A stretch of 64,000 nucleotides of DNA from Diaminobutyricibacter sp049994905 (GTDB lineage: Bacteria > Actinomycetota > Actinomycetes > Actinomycetales > Microbacteriaceae), in the NCBI RefSeq assembly GCF_049994905.1, contig NZ_CP188258.1:3162001-3226000 (forward strand). Direction: 5' to 3'. Shown here piece after piece: positions 34,074 to 42,915 of the stretch. The number at the start of each line of letters is the position of its first letter. The first letter of the stretch is position 1. The notes under the pieces are model-generated. The model made no database searches and was not told the origin of the DNA. It saw nothing but the letters and a program-made list of their open reading frames with translations. The translations under genes and the position numbers were made by a program.

Positions 34074-34089
34074 CCCCGAAGGGGTTTTT
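34074..34089 (+). terminator. Plus-strand hairpin with T-run
   Basis: Cccc-gaa-gggg followed by ttttt is a compact terminator signature on the plus strand. No plus-strand gene precedes it. It lies 17 bp downstream (minus sense) of the DtxR stop and would stop antisense transcription; on the minus strand it lacks a U-tract. Confidence 0.4.
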
Positions 34090-34105
34090 AACAAACTGGT
34101 AACAG

Positions 34106-34801
34106 TTATGAGGCGTCGGCGAAGATGTGCGCAGCCAGCTCGTTCGGCAATTCGAGACCGGCTTCGTAGCCGTCGATCTGCACGAGAACGTAGGAGCCCG
34201 CGGCAGAGAAAGTGCCGGTCGAGCCCGGAAAAACACCGGCCTGCTTAAGCTGGAGGAGAAGCTCTGGATCGACCTGCGCGGGCTCACCGAGGCGTCGGAT
34301 ACTGGCAGTCACCCCCGAGTTCTTGCCGTCGACCAGGTCGACGAGGTTCAGGAGGCCCTGGATCGAGCGGGGATCGGACACGTCGCCGAGCTCGTCGAGG
34401 CCGGGAATGGGGTTGCCGTACGGGGATTCCGTCGGGTGCCCCAGCATCGTGAGCAATTTTCGCTCGACCTGCTCGCTCATCACGTGCTCCCAGCGGCATG
34501 CCTCTTCGTGCACGTACTCCCACTCGAGTTCGATGACGTCGCTCAGGAGGCGTTCGGCGAGTCGATGCTTGCGCATGACGTGCACGGCTTTGCGGCGGCC
34601 GTCGCCGGTGAGTTCGAGGTGACGGTCGCCGGAGACGACGACCAGGCCATCCCGTTCCATGCGGCCGACGGTCTGCGAGACCGTGGGCCCGGAGTGCCCG
34701 AGACGCTCCGAAATGCGTGCGCGCAGCGGGATGATGTTGTCTTCTTCGAGTTCGAGGATGGTGCGGAGGTACATCTCCGTCGTATCAATCAGATCGGTCA
34801 T
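34106..34801 (-). CDS. DtxR/IdeR-family metal-dependent repressor
   Basis: This 231-residue regulator starts at the ATG at 34801, with GGAGG five bases upstream; the GTG four codons earlier would bury that site. The helix-turn-helix covers residues 1-70 (LIDTTEMYLRTILELEEDN, then SGPTVSQTVGRMERDGLV). The dimerisation and metal-binding domain contains EEACRWEHVMSEQVERKL, with the primary-site Cys/Glu/His residues. A C-terminal SH3-like FeoA domain (about 150-231) is present. It senses Fe(II) or Mn(II). It is divergent from serC. Confidence 0.9.
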   Translation of the reverse strand: MTDLIDTTEMYLRTILELEEDNIIPLRARISERLGHSGPTVSQTVGRMERDGLVVVSGDRHLELTGDGRRKAVHVMRKHRLAERLLSDVIELEWEYVHEEACRWEHVMSEQVERKLLTMLGHPTESPYGNPIPGLDELGDVSDPRSIQGLLNLVDLVDGKNSGVTASIRRLGEPAQVDPELLLQLKQAGVFPGSTGTFSAAGSYVLVQIDGYEAGLELPNELAAHIFADAS

Positions 34802-34900
34802 CGCCGCCTCCACCTACGCGCCCGGCATCCGGGCTGAACAACGCTATAGAGCCTACTGTCTGGCCATGACAGCCTCGCTCCCCCTATGCACAAGTGCCAA

Positions 34901-34906
34901 TAGACT
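34901..34906 (+). promoter_or_regulatory. -10 box of a probable leaderless serC promoter
   Basis: TAGACT ends 6 bp before the serC ATG at 34913, placing the expected transcription start at or next to the start codon. There is no Shine-Dalgarno sequence in the intervening cccttt. The -35 region is poorly conserved. Confidence 0.5.
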
Positions 34907-34912
34907 CCCTTT

Positions 34913-36028
34913 ATGCCGGATGTGACAATTCCTACTGAACTGCTGCCCGCCGACGGCCGATTCGGTGCCGGACCGTCCAAGGTCCGCCGGGAGCAGGTGG
35001 AATACCTCGCGGGCGCCGGCGCGGCCCTGCTGGGCACGTCGCACCGGCAGGCTCCGGTGAAGAATCTGGTCGGGCGCACCCGCACCGGCCTCGCCGATCT
35101 CTTCCGCATCCCCGACGGCTACGAGGTCGTGCTCGGCAACGGCGGCTCGACCGCTTTCTGGGATGCCGCCGCTTTCGGTCTGATCGAGAAGCGCAGCGAG
35201 AACCTGGTCTTCGGCGAGTTCAGCAGCAAGTTCGCGGCTGCGGCGAAGGCGCCGTGGCTCGAGGCACCGCACGTGATCGAGGCTCCTGCAGGCTCGCGTG
35301 CCGAAGCCGAACCCGTCGCCGGCATCGATGTCTACGCGTGGCCGCACAACGAGACGTCGACCGGCGTGATGGCTCCCATCCGTCGTGTGCAGGGCGACCC
35401 CGGTGCGCTCACCGTCATCGACGCGACCAGCGCAGCGGGCGGCGTCGATTTCGACGCGAACGAGACGGATGTGTACTACTTCGCACCACAGAAGAACTTC
35501 GCCTCAGACGGCGGCCTGTGGTTCGCCCTCTTCTCGCCGGCGGCGATCGAACGGGTCGAGCGCATCGCTGCGAGCGACCGCTACATCCCGGAATTCCTCA
35601 GCATCAAGAACGCGATCGACAACTCGCGCCTCAACCAGACCCTGAACACCCCGGCCATCGCGACGCTCCTGCTGCTGGAAAACCAGGTCGAGTGGATGAA
35701 CGCGAACGGCGGCCTCGCCTGGTCGTCGGCGCGCACGGCCGAGTCGTCGGGTGCACTCTACGAGTGGGCCGAACGCGTGGACTATGCGACGCCGTTCGTC
35801 GCCGATCCGGACCACCGCTCGCAGGTGATCGTGACCATCGACTTCGACGACGCGATCGACGCAGCGGCGATCGCGAAGACCCTCCGCGCGAACGGCGTCG
35901 TCGACACCGAGCCGTACCGCAAACTCGGCCGCAACCAGCTGCGGGTCGCCACCTTCGCAGCGATCGAACCGGATGACGTCCGCGCCCTGATCTCATCGAT
36001 CGAGTACGTCGTGGAACGTCTGGGCTGA
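34913..36028 (+). CDS. serC: Phosphoserine aminotransferase
   Basis: This is a 371-residue PLP-dependent class V aminotransferase of the actinobacterial SerC type, converting 3-phosphohydroxypyruvate and glutamate to phosphoserine. It begins with the characteristic LPADGRFGAGPSKVR. The PLP site is visible as ATSAAGG (Asp/Ser contacts) and the Schiff-base Lys in FAPQKNFASDGG near residue 195. The start has no ribosome-binding site and is probably leaderless. In mycobacteria serC also neighbours DUF3027/DUF2530 genes, as here. Confidence 0.93.
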   Translation: MPDVTIPTELLPADGRFGAGPSKVRREQVEYLAGAGAALLGTSHRQAPVKNLVGRTRTGLADLFRIPDGYEVVLGNGGSTAFWDAAAFGLIEKRSENLVFGEFSSKFAAAAKAPWLEAPHVIEAPAGSRAEAEPVAGIDVYAWPHNETSTGVMAPIRRVQGDPGALTVIDATSAAGGVDFDANETDVYYFAPQKNFASDGGLWFALFSPAAIERVERIAASDRYIPEFLSIKNAIDNSRLNQTLNTPAIATLLLLENQVEWMNANGGLAWSSARTAESSGALYEWAERVDYATPFVADPDHRSQVIVTIDFDDAIDAAAIAKTLRANGVVDTEPYRKLGRNQLRVATFAAIEPDDVRALISSIEYVVERLG

Positions 36029-36058
36029 ACCGGATGCGCACCCGGCAGTGAGCGGACG

Positions 36059-36292
36059 ATGAGACTCTGGCTGCGTGACAGCGAGCGCCGGCCAGACCCG
36101 GTGCCCGTGGCGACAGACGACCGCAAAGCCATCGCGACGGGCCTCGTGCTCTGGCTCGTCGCGCTGGTGCTAGTGCTGGTCTTCGCCGTTCCGCTCTCTG
36201 CCGCCAGCGACAGCTGGTGGCTCTGGACCGTCCTCATCGGACTCGGTCTCGGTGTCGTCGGCCTCGTCTACGTCAGCGTCAAGCGCCGCTGA
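36059..36292 (+). CDS. DUF2530 small membrane protein
   Basis: This 77-residue protein carries a short N-terminal motif (RPDPVPVATDDRKAI) and two hydrophobic helices, matching the DUF2530 pattern found beside serC in actinobacteria. No function is known. It lies 30 bp after serC on the same strand. Its last 123 bases overlap, antisense, the acidic tail of the convergent DUF3027 gene. Confidence 0.8.
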   Translation: MRLWLRDSERRPDPVPVATDDRKAIATGLVLWLVALVLVLVFAVPLSAASDSWWLWTVLIGLGLGVVGLVYVSVKRR

Positions 36293-36856
36293 CTCCTCGG
36301 CCGCGAGGTCGAGGGTGACGTCGATGTCGGCGTCGTCTTCGTCTTGTTCGGGGTCGTCGAAGTCGATGTCGACACCATCGATGTCGCCGCTGTGGAGGAC
36401 GGGCACGCCGGAATCGTCATCGTCATCGTCGTCATCGTCGTCGTCTTCGTCGAGGTCGTCGAGGTCGTCGTCGGATTCCTCGTCCTCGTCCTCGTCACCT
36501 GACGCCGCGTCGGCCGCCAGCGCCTCCTGTGAGGCCTGGTAGTCCGCAAGCCGCTCCGACCACGGAATCCAGTCAGGTGCGAGCAGGGATGCTTCGCCCG
36601 GCATGAGCTCCGTCTCGAGAACAGCGGGCTCGGCATCGCCGTCGAGACGCGAGATGGTCACCGACCAGCGCCAGCCGGGGTAACCGGCCAGCGCCGACTC
36701 GAAGAGAAGGGTGAGAACGTGCTCGCCCTCGACGATGTGGCCGACGACCGGCCCGACGGTCTCCGCCGGAGTGACGTCGAGCAGCGCAGCCCGCGCCAGG
36801 TCGACGGCCTCGAGAAGGGTCGCGTCGGCGACGGTCGCAGCGTCGTCGTCAGGCAT
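36170..36856 (-). CDS. DUF3027 protein with long poly-acidic tail
   Basis: This 228-residue protein starts at ATG 36856, overlapping the upstream cold-shock gene by 8 bp. The N-terminal domain has the DUF3027 signature (FESALAGYPGWRWSVTISR, then LLAPDWIPWSERLADYQ). From about residue 115 to the end nearly every residue is Asp, Glu, Ser or Gly, including a run of about a dozen Asp. Such a tail is likely disordered and may bind basic proteins, RNA-binding partners or metals. Function unknown; coupling to the cold-shock gene suggests a linked role. Confidence 0.85.
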   Translation of the reverse strand: MPDDDAATVADATLLEAVDLARAALLDVTPAETVGPVVGHIVEGEHVLTLLFESALAGYPGWRWSVTISRLDGDAEPAVLETELMPGEASLLAPDWIPWSERLADYQASQEALAADAASGDEDEDEESDDDLDDLDEDDDDDDDDDDDSGVPVLHSGDIDGVDIDFDDPEQDEDDADIDVTLDLAAEESAALDADVDEADDTETESDEDGPEPPAVAGGRERNGEDQH

Positions 36857-37229
36857 CCAGGTCGTCCGCAACGCGGCGGAGCACAGCCGCGATCTTCGCG
36901 CCGTGCGCCTTGTCGGGGTACTTTCCGCGCTTGAGGTTCGACCCGATGCCGTCGAGGAGTTTGACGAGGTCTTCGACGATGATCGCCATGTCGTCAGCGG
37001 ATTTGCGGCTCATCTTGACGAGGCTGGGCGGCGCATCCAGCACGCGCACCGACAGGGCCTGCGCACCGCGCTTGCCGTCGGCGATGCCGAACTCGAGCCG
37101 TGTGCCCGATTTGACCACCGTGCCGGCGGGCAAAGCCGAGGCGTGCAGGAAAACTTCCTGGCCGTCATCGGAGCTGATGAAGCCGAAGCCCTTCTCGTCG
37201 TCGTAGAACTTGACCTTGCCGGTTGGCAT
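36849..37229 (-). CDS. Cold-shock-domain protein with C-terminal extension
   Basis: I start this 126-residue protein at ATG 37229, with AAAGAGG upstream. Residues 1-66 are a cold-shock domain with RNP1-like KGFGFISSDDG and RNP2-like VFLHASAL. The remaining 60 residues are a helical extension (SADDMAIIVEDLVKLLDGI) specific to long actinobacterial Csp proteins. It binds single-stranded RNA or DNA. The stop overlaps the DUF3027 start, so the pair is translationally coupled. Confidence 0.9.
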   Translation of the reverse strand: MPTGKVKFYDDEKGFGFISSDDGQEVFLHASALPAGTVVKSGTRLEFGIADGKRGAQALSVRVLDAPPSLVKMSRKSADDMAIIVEDLVKLLDGIGSNLKRGKYPDKAHGAKIAAVLRRVADDLDA

Positions 37230-37284
37230 GGGAACCTCTTTCACATGGGGAATCTTGTGACCAACCTCAATTATCCTTGATTTC

Positions 37285-37560
37285 GTGACCCAACAGACCC
37301 CGCCGGCTCCCAGCCGGCTCCAGCGCACCCTTGCGTTCATCATCGCCGCCCTCTTCATCCTGTCTGTGCTCGCCATCATCGCGATCATCGCGGGCACGGC
37401 ATTCGGTGCGTTCGCAGCCCAGGGCTCGGGGAGCGGGATCTGGCCGACGGTGTTCTTCATCCCGCTGATCGGCCTGCCGATCGCCTTCGTTCTGCTCATC
37501 GTTGTGCTCATCGACAATTTCAGGCAGAGGAGCCGCGCGAATCGCAATTCGCAGCGCTGA
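37285..37560 (+). CDS. Small two-helix membrane protein
   Basis: This is a 91-residue protein with two long hydrophobic helices (about residues 15-45 and 52-78) and a basic C-terminus. It starts at GTG 37285, and a TATCCT -10-like hexamer at 37272-37277 implies a leaderless transcript. It is divergent from the cold-shock gene with 55 bp between starts. No recognised domain. Confidence 0.7.
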   Translation: MTQQTPPAPSRLQRTLAFIIAALFILSVLAIIAIIAGTAFGAFAAQGSGSGIWPTVFFIPLIGLPIAFVLLIVVLIDNFRQRSRANRNSQR

Positions 37561-37599
37561 ACCGGGCCGAGCTGACATGCACACGGGCATGGCGCGCCG

Positions 37600-39537
37600 A
37601 TGACCAGCACACTCGTCCTGGCTGAGCGGCTGCGCGCCCTCGACGATGTCACTCTCGCAACCGCCGTCGCGGCCCGCGGGGTTCCCCGCTACGGCGTCGA
37701 CGACTTCTTCGACCTTGCCGACGCATTGCTCGATCGCGATTCGGTGCAGCGGGCGCTCGCGACTTTCGACCGGCCGACGCTCGCCGTGCTCGCGGTGCTC
37801 GCGACATCCGGTGCCCCTGCAAGCGCGCAGCGCGTCGCAGACCTGCTCGCAGCGTCCGGCTCGATCCCTTCGCAGGAACCGGATGCGGTGGCCGCCCGCC
37901 TCGAGGCGACGGCTTCGCTGCTGCTCACCTTTCACCACGGCGACGCGTACATCGTCTACGACGCCGTCCGGCAGCAGCTCGAGTCCTGGCCGGAGACGGG
38001 ACTTCCCTCACCCGAGCAGCTGGTCTGCGCCCCGCCGCCTCCTGCGCTCGCTCCGGTGCCCGACACCGAGCAGCGGTTCAGCGACCGACTCGCCGCCGAG
38101 CGGGCTTTCCTGGCCGTGTCGACCGTGACCGAACTGGTGTCGGAGCTTCAGCGGGAGGGTGCCCGCGAGCTGCAGAAGGGCGGCCTCGCCCTCCCCGCGG
38201 CGAAGCGTGTCGCCATGGCGCTCACCATCGACGTCACCGATGTGCCGACCGTCGTGTCGATCGCGGCACGGGCCGGGCTGATCGCGATCGAGCATGCGAC
38301 CTGGCTGCCGACAGACGCAGGCGTCGAGTGGCAGCAGGAGCCGACCGCGAACCGGTGGCGCGTTCTCGCCGGCGCCTGGCGCGACGCCCTTCCCGCCGAC
38401 CTGCGCGGCGTACTCGCCGACCGTGCACACGCCGTGTGGGGCGACCGGCTGCATGAGTTCGTCGGCTGGGCGTATCCGGCTGCTGGAGCGGCGATGCAGG
38501 CCAGGGTGACCGCGTACACCCGCGACGCGGAGTGGCTCGGCATCACGGCACGCCAGACGCCGAGCACCGCAGGAACACTCCTGCTGGAGTCTGGCCCGGC
38601 CGAAGCCGCAGGCACGATCGCTTCGCTGTTCCCTCCCGAGGTCGACCATGTGTACCTGCAGCACGACCTCTCGATCGTCTCCCCCGGCCCGCTCACCCCG
38701 GCGGTCGATGCGCGCCTGCGCACGCTCGCCGACGTCGAAAGCCGGGCCCTCGCATCCACCTACCGCGTCTCAGCAGCGAGCCTGGGTCGAGCGATCGCCG
38801 CGGGCGAGACGGCGCAGACGATCCATGAGTTCCTCGCGCAGATCTCTCTCACCGGCGTGCCGCAGCCGCTCGACTACCTGATCTCCGACGCCGCGGAACG
38901 CTACGGCAGGGTCCGGGTGGGAGACCTGGATGCGGTTCGCGCTGCGCGGGCATCGGATGCACTGGGCGACGATCGCGAAACGGGAGCGCACACGGTCGTG
39001 ACCTCCGACGACGCCGAGTTGCTCACGACGATCGTCGTCGACCAGGCGCTGCGCCCGATCGCCCTCCAGCGCACCGGGCCGACGCGCCTGGTGAGCCGGT
39101 TCCCGCGAGACGTCGTCTTCTGGGCGCTCAGCGACGCCCGCTACCCGGTCGCCGCCGAAGACCCGGACGGAACGATCGTCGGGCTCCAGCGGCACCGTGT
39201 GGCGCAGACTACTCCCCTGCCCGCCCCGAACCCGGCTGCTGCGCTCGTCGAGCGCCTGCGGGCCGCAGAGAAGGCGGAAGGCCCGGACACCGGCGCGCAG
39301 TGGCTCGCACGACAGCTCGACATCGCCATCCGCAGCAAAGCCACCGTCACGGTGAGCGTCGCGATGCCCGACGGGCAGGTCGTCGACTACCTGCTCGAAC
39401 CGACAGGGCTCGGGGGCGGTCGGCTCAGGGGCCGGGATCGCAAGGCCGACATCGAGCGCACGCTCCCGCTCTCCAGCATCCAGGGACTGAACGCCGTCGA
39501 GGCGCCGGACACCGGGACCGAGGGCGGCGAGGCGTAG
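37600..39537 (+). CDS. Helicase-associated protein, XPB partner
   Basis: This 645-residue protein is equivalent by size and position to mycobacterial Rv0862c, which sits directly before the XPB helicase gene. It is mostly Ala/Leu/Arg-rich helical sequence, with a winged-helix-like region in the middle (about 340-480) and a C-terminal helicase-associated domain (DFVIS-type strand SKATVTVSVAMPDGQVVDY). No ATPase motif is present. It probably regulates or recruits the XPB-type helicase encoded 11 bp downstream. Confidence 0.82.
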   Translation: MTSTLVLAERLRALDDVTLATAVAARGVPRYGVDDFFDLADALLDRDSVQRALATFDRPTLAVLAVLATSGAPASAQRVADLLAASGSIPSQEPDAVAARLEATASLLLTFHHGDAYIVYDAVRQQLESWPETGLPSPEQLVCAPPPPALAPVPDTEQRFSDRLAAERAFLAVSTVTELVSELQREGARELQKGGLALPAAKRVAMALTIDVTDVPTVVSIAARAGLIAIEHATWLPTDAGVEWQQEPTANRWRVLAGAWRDALPADLRGVLADRAHAVWGDRLHEFVGWAYPAAGAAMQARVTAYTRDAEWLGITARQTPSTAGTLLLESGPAEAAGTIASLFPPEVDHVYLQHDLSIVSPGPLTPAVDARLRTLADVESRALASTYRVSAASLGRAIAAGETAQTIHEFLAQISLTGVPQPLDYLISDAAERYGRVRVGDLDAVRAARASDALGDDRETGAHTVVTSDDAELLTTIVVDQALRPIALQRTGPTRLVSRFPRDVVFWALSDARYPVAAEDPDGTIVGLQRHRVAQTTPLPAPNPAAALVERLRAAEKAEGPDTGAQWLARQLDIAIRSKATVTVSVAMPDGQVVDYLLEPTGLGGGRLRGRDRKADIERTLPLSSIQGLNAVEAPDTGTEGGEA

Positions 39538-39548
39538 ACTCAACGGTT

Positions 39549-41189
39549 ATGTCCGACGGCCCCCTGATCGTTCAAAGCGACCGCACCGTTCTGCTCGAGG
39601 TCGCGCATCCGGCCGCTGAAGATGCGCGCCACGACCTGGCGATCTTCGCCGAACTCGAGCGCGCGCCAGAGCACATCCACACCTACCGGATCACCCGGCT
39701 CGGCCTCTGGAACGCGCGGGCCGCTGGGCACACCGCGGCAGACATGCTCGCCACGCTCGAGCGGTACTCCAAGTTCCCGATCCCGCAGACGGTCTCCGTC
39801 GACATGGGCGAGACCGTCGCACGGTACGGCCGGCTCGTCATCGACCGGGCAGAAGACGGGACTCTGGTGCTGCGGTCGACAGACCTCGCCGTGCTCACCG
39901 AGATCGCCGGCGCGAAACGCGTCAGCCCACTCCTGCTCGAACGCCTCGACGACGAGACGTTCGTCGTCGCCGCGTGGGCCAGGGGTCAGCTCAAACAGGA
40001 GCTCGTGAAGCTCGGATGGCCGGCCGAAGACCTCGCCGGCTACACGCCTGGCACGCCGCATCCCATCGAGCTGGTCGAAGAGGGCTGGCACCTGCGGGAC
40101 TACCAGAACAAGGCGGTCGCGAGCTTCTTCGACGGTGGGTCCGGTGTCGTGGTGCTGCCCTGCGGTGCGGGCAAGACCCTGGTCGGCGCCGGAGCGATGG
40201 CGACCTCGAAGACGACCACCCTCATCCTCGTCACCAACACCGTTTCGGCCCGCCAGTGGCGCGACGAGCTGCTGCGGCGCACGACGCTGACGGCCGCGGA
40301 GATCGGCGAATACTCCGGACAGGTCAAAGAGGTGCGCCCGGTCACGATCGCGACGTACCAGATCCTCACCGCGAAGCGGAAAGGCGAATACGCTCACCTC
40401 GCACTCCTCGACGCGCTCGACTGGGGCCTCGTCGTCTACGACGAAGTGCACCTGCTTCCCGCTCCCGTGTTCAAGCTGACGGCCGAGCTCCAGGCACGCC
40501 GGCGGCTCGGTCTCACTGCTACCCTGGTGCGCGAAGACGGCCGCGAGGGCGACGTCTTCAGCCTCATCGGCCCGAAGCGCTTCGACGCCCCCTGGAAGGA
40601 GATCGAGGCGCAGGGCTTCATCTCGCCGGCGTCCTGCTTCGAGGTGCGCATCGACCTGCCGCAGTCCGACCGGCTCTCCTACGCGGCCGCAGCAGACGAA
40701 GAGCGTTACCGGCTCGCCGCGACCGCACCGGCGAAACTGGATGTCGTGCGCCGCCTGGTCGCGCGTCATGCCGGCGAGCGCATCCTCGTCATCGGCCAGT
40801 ACCTCGACCAGATCGACGAGCTGGCCGACGCCCTCTCCGCCCCCAAGCTCACCGGCGCGACGCCCGTCGACGAGCGGGAGCGTCTGTACCAGGAGTTCCG
40901 GGTGGGCACGACGCCCGTACTCGTCGTCAGCAAGGTGGCGAACTTCTCGGTCGACCTGCCAGAGGCGACGGTCGCGATCCAGGTCTCCGGATCGTTCGGC
41001 TCGCGCCAGGAGGAGGCACAGCGGCTTGGCCGACTGCTCCGCCCGAAGGAGTCCGGCCTCTCCGCCAACTTCTACACCCTCGTCGCCCGCGACACGGTCG
41101 ACCAGGACTTCGCCCAGAACCGCCAGCGCTTCCTGGCGGAGCAGGGATACAGCTACACGATCCTCGACGCGCACTCGCTGGCGGCCTGA
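39549..41189 (+). CDS. XPB/ERCC3-type DNA helicase
   Basis: This 546-residue SF2 helicase starts at ATG 39549; the longer frame overlaps the previous gene. An N-terminal damage-recognition-like domain (about 1-170) precedes the helicase core. Motifs are Q-like WHLRDYQNKAV, Walker A PCGAGKTL (about residue 203), DEVH (298), the TAT motif in GLTATLVRED, and motif VI QRLGRLLRPK (about 490). Bacterial XPB proteins are 3'-5' DNA helicases; a repair role is inferred from the eukaryotic TFIIH homologue. Confidence 0.92.
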   Translation: MSDGPLIVQSDRTVLLEVAHPAAEDARHDLAIFAELERAPEHIHTYRITRLGLWNARAAGHTAADMLATLERYSKFPIPQTVSVDMGETVARYGRLVIDRAEDGTLVLRSTDLAVLTEIAGAKRVSPLLLERLDDETFVVAAWARGQLKQELVKLGWPAEDLAGYTPGTPHPIELVEEGWHLRDYQNKAVASFFDGGSGVVVLPCGAGKTLVGAGAMATSKTTTLILVTNTVSARQWRDELLRRTTLTAAEIGEYSGQVKEVRPVTIATYQILTAKRKGEYAHLALLDALDWGLVVYDEVHLLPAPVFKLTAELQARRRLGLTATLVREDGREGDVFSLIGPKRFDAPWKEIEAQGFISPASCFEVRIDLPQSDRLSYAAAADEERYRLAATAPAKLDVVRRLVARHAGERILVIGQYLDQIDELADALSAPKLTGATPVDERERLYQEFRVGTTPVLVVSKVANFSVDLPEATVAIQVSGSFGSRQEEAQRLGRLLRPKESGLSANFYTLVARDTVDQDFAQNRQRFLAEQGYSYTILDAHSLAA

Positions 41190-41207
41190 CCGCCGGGCGG
41201 ACGCGGT

Positions 41208-41963
41208 TCAGCCCCGCAGGTACCGCAACAGCAGCGTGTCGCCCGCAACGAGCACGTGGGCCAGCATCAGGCCGACCGGCACGATCGGCGACTCACCCGA
41301 CGCGATGCGGGTTGCAACACCCGCCTCGAGCCGCGGGCTGACCGTCAGGCACAGCTCGTCGAGCACGGATGCGGCCACCAGGTCGCCGAACAGGTGGGGG
41401 CCGCCTTCGCAGTGGATGCGGCCGAGCCCGCGTTCCATGAGCGCCTGTACCAGCACATCCGGCTGCACGCGCTCGCGCCCGCAGATGACGACGTCGGCCA
41501 CGGTCTCGAGGGCGGCTCGCGTGGTGCTGCGGGAGAGTTCGGTGGTCAGGATGATCGGCCGCACGGGCGCGTCGGCGAAGATCGCACTCGCAGGGTCGAG
41601 ATCGAGGCTGGCCGACACGATGGCGAAAACCGGATGCGGCGCCAAGCCGGCCGATGTGCGCGCACGCTCTGTCGCCTCATCGACCCGCATCGCGCCGTAG
41701 CCTTCCGCCCGAACGGTGCCCGCACCGACCACGACGACGTCGCACAGCCGACGCAGGATGCCGAACACGCGCTGGTCAGCGCCGTCGGAGAGGCCGGCGG
41801 AGAGCCCCTGGTGGGTCGCCGCCCCGTCCACACTCGACACGAAGTTGACGCGCACCCACGGCTCCGACCCGACGTTCTCGCTGTAAAGTCGCGCGATCTC
41901 GTCGTCGCTGAGGCCCTCCGGCGCCGGCAACGGGTAGGCGAGCACGATCGGGGTCTCACTCAT
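41208..41963 (-). CDS. RibD C-terminal/pyrimidine-reductase-like protein
   Basis: This 251-residue protein of the dihydrofolate-reductase-like RibD_C family contains VRVNFVSSVDGAAT, VVVGAGTVRAEGYGAM (NADPH-binding loop) and IHCEGGPHLFGDLVAA. The deaminase half of riboflavin-type RibD is absent, and no other riboflavin gene is in the window. Its start overlaps the stop of the FolP-like gene by 8 bp. Together they suggest a reductase acting on a pterin or pyrimidine-like compound; the exact reaction is unknown. Confidence 0.85.
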   Translation of the reverse strand: MSETPIVLAYPLPAPEGLSDDEIARLYSENVGSEPWVRVNFVSSVDGAATHQGLSAGLSDGADQRVFGILRRLCDVVVVGAGTVRAEGYGAMRVDEATERARTSAGLAPHPVFAIVSASLDLDPASAIFADAPVRPIILTTELSRSTTRAALETVADVVICGRERVQPDVLVQALMERGLGRIHCEGGPHLFGDLVAASVLDELCLTVSPRLEAGVATRIASGESPIVPVGLMLAHVLVAGDTLLLRYLRG

Positions 41964-42915
41964 TGGCGTCTCCCATGTTGTGTCGCAGTCCCTGCGGCGT
42001 CCACAGGCCGAGGATGGCCTCGGTCATCCTCGCCGCTGCGACGGACGCGGCGACGTTGTGCATCCGGATGATGCGCGCACCGTTCATGATCGAGACGACA
42101 GCGGCCGCGATCGAGCCTTCGAGTCTCGCTGTGCGGTCCGCCTGAATGGTCTCCCCGATGAAGTCCTTGTTCGAGACGGCGGCGAGCGTCGGGTAGCCGA
42201 GGTCGGCGATCTCCGACAGCCTGCGCGTGAGCTCCAGCGACTGGAGCGTGTTCTTGTTGAGGTCGTGGCCGGGATCGACGACGATGCGCTCCTCCGGAAC
42301 GCCGGCAGCGATCGCGCGTTCGACGCGCTCGGACAGGAACCGGGCGATGTCTGTGGCGATGTCGTCGTAGACCGGCTTCGGATACTGCGTGCGCGGGGCA
42401 GCGAGGCTGTGCGTGATGACGAGGGTTGCCTCGCTGTCCGCGACGATGTCGAGCAGTGTCGGGTCGGAAAGCCCCGTCGTATCGTTGACGACCGTGGCAC
42501 CGGCGCGGATGGCCGACCGGGCGACCTCGGCATGGAACGTGTCGACCGAGATGACGACATCCGATCCCGCTCGCAGTTCCGCGACGACCGGCACGACGCG
42601 ACCAGCCTCCTCGTCGACCGGAATGGGCGCCCCCGGGGCGAACGGAGCGCCACCGATGTCGACCCAGTCGGCTCCGTCGTCGACAGCGGCGAACGCGGCG
42701 GAGACTGCAGCGTCGAGCGCGAAGGTGCGTCCCTTGTCGTAGAACGAGTCCGGCGTGCGATTCACGACCGCCATCACCGCGACCTGCGCGGCGAAGTCGA
42801 ACGTGCGCGCGCCGATCCGGCGGACAGGGATGCGCAGCGGCGGCAGGTAGGGCTCGCGCGCACCCGTTGCTGCCGCGGCGATGCCATCAGAGAGCGTCAA
42901 GGGGTACATCCTCAT
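41956..42915 (-). CDS. Dihydropteroate-synthase-like protein (FolP homologue, divergent)
   Basis: This 319-residue TIM-barrel protein resembles DHPS: AVMAVVNRTPDSFYDKG, SVDTFHAEVARSAIRAG, VVNDTTG, a Lys in SNKDFIGET and IRMHNV near the end. The canonical pterin/sulfa loop DIGGESTRPG is changed to DIGGAPFAPG, and other loops differ, so ordinary folate synthesis is doubtful. Mycobacteria have such a second FolP lacking clear DHPS activity. It sits between ferredoxin-reductase-like and RibD-like genes, overlapping both. Confidence 0.82.
   Translation of the reverse strand: MRMYPLTLSDGIAAAATGAREPYLPPLRIPVRRIGARTFDFAAQVAVMAVVNRTPDSFYDKGRTFALDAAVSAAFAAVDDGADWVDIGGAPFAPGAPIPVDEEAGRVVPVVAELRAGSDVVISVDTFHAEVARSAIRAGATVVNDTTGLSDPTLLDIVADSEATLVITHSLAAPRTQYPKPVYDDIATDIARFLSERVERAIAAGVPEERIVVDPGHDLNKNTLQSLELTRRLSEIADLGYPTLAAVSNKDFIGETIQADRTARLEGSIAAAVVSIMNGARIIRMHNVAASVAAARMTEAILGLWTPQGLRHNMGDANE

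Noticed and set aside
33893..34080. Firm call of a ydaO c-di-AMP riboswitch
   Set aside because: Only fragments of the consensus are present; I left the class open.
39300..39548. N-terminal extension of the XPB helicase
   Set aside because: It overlaps the upstream gene out of frame; the conserved protein starts at ATG 39549.
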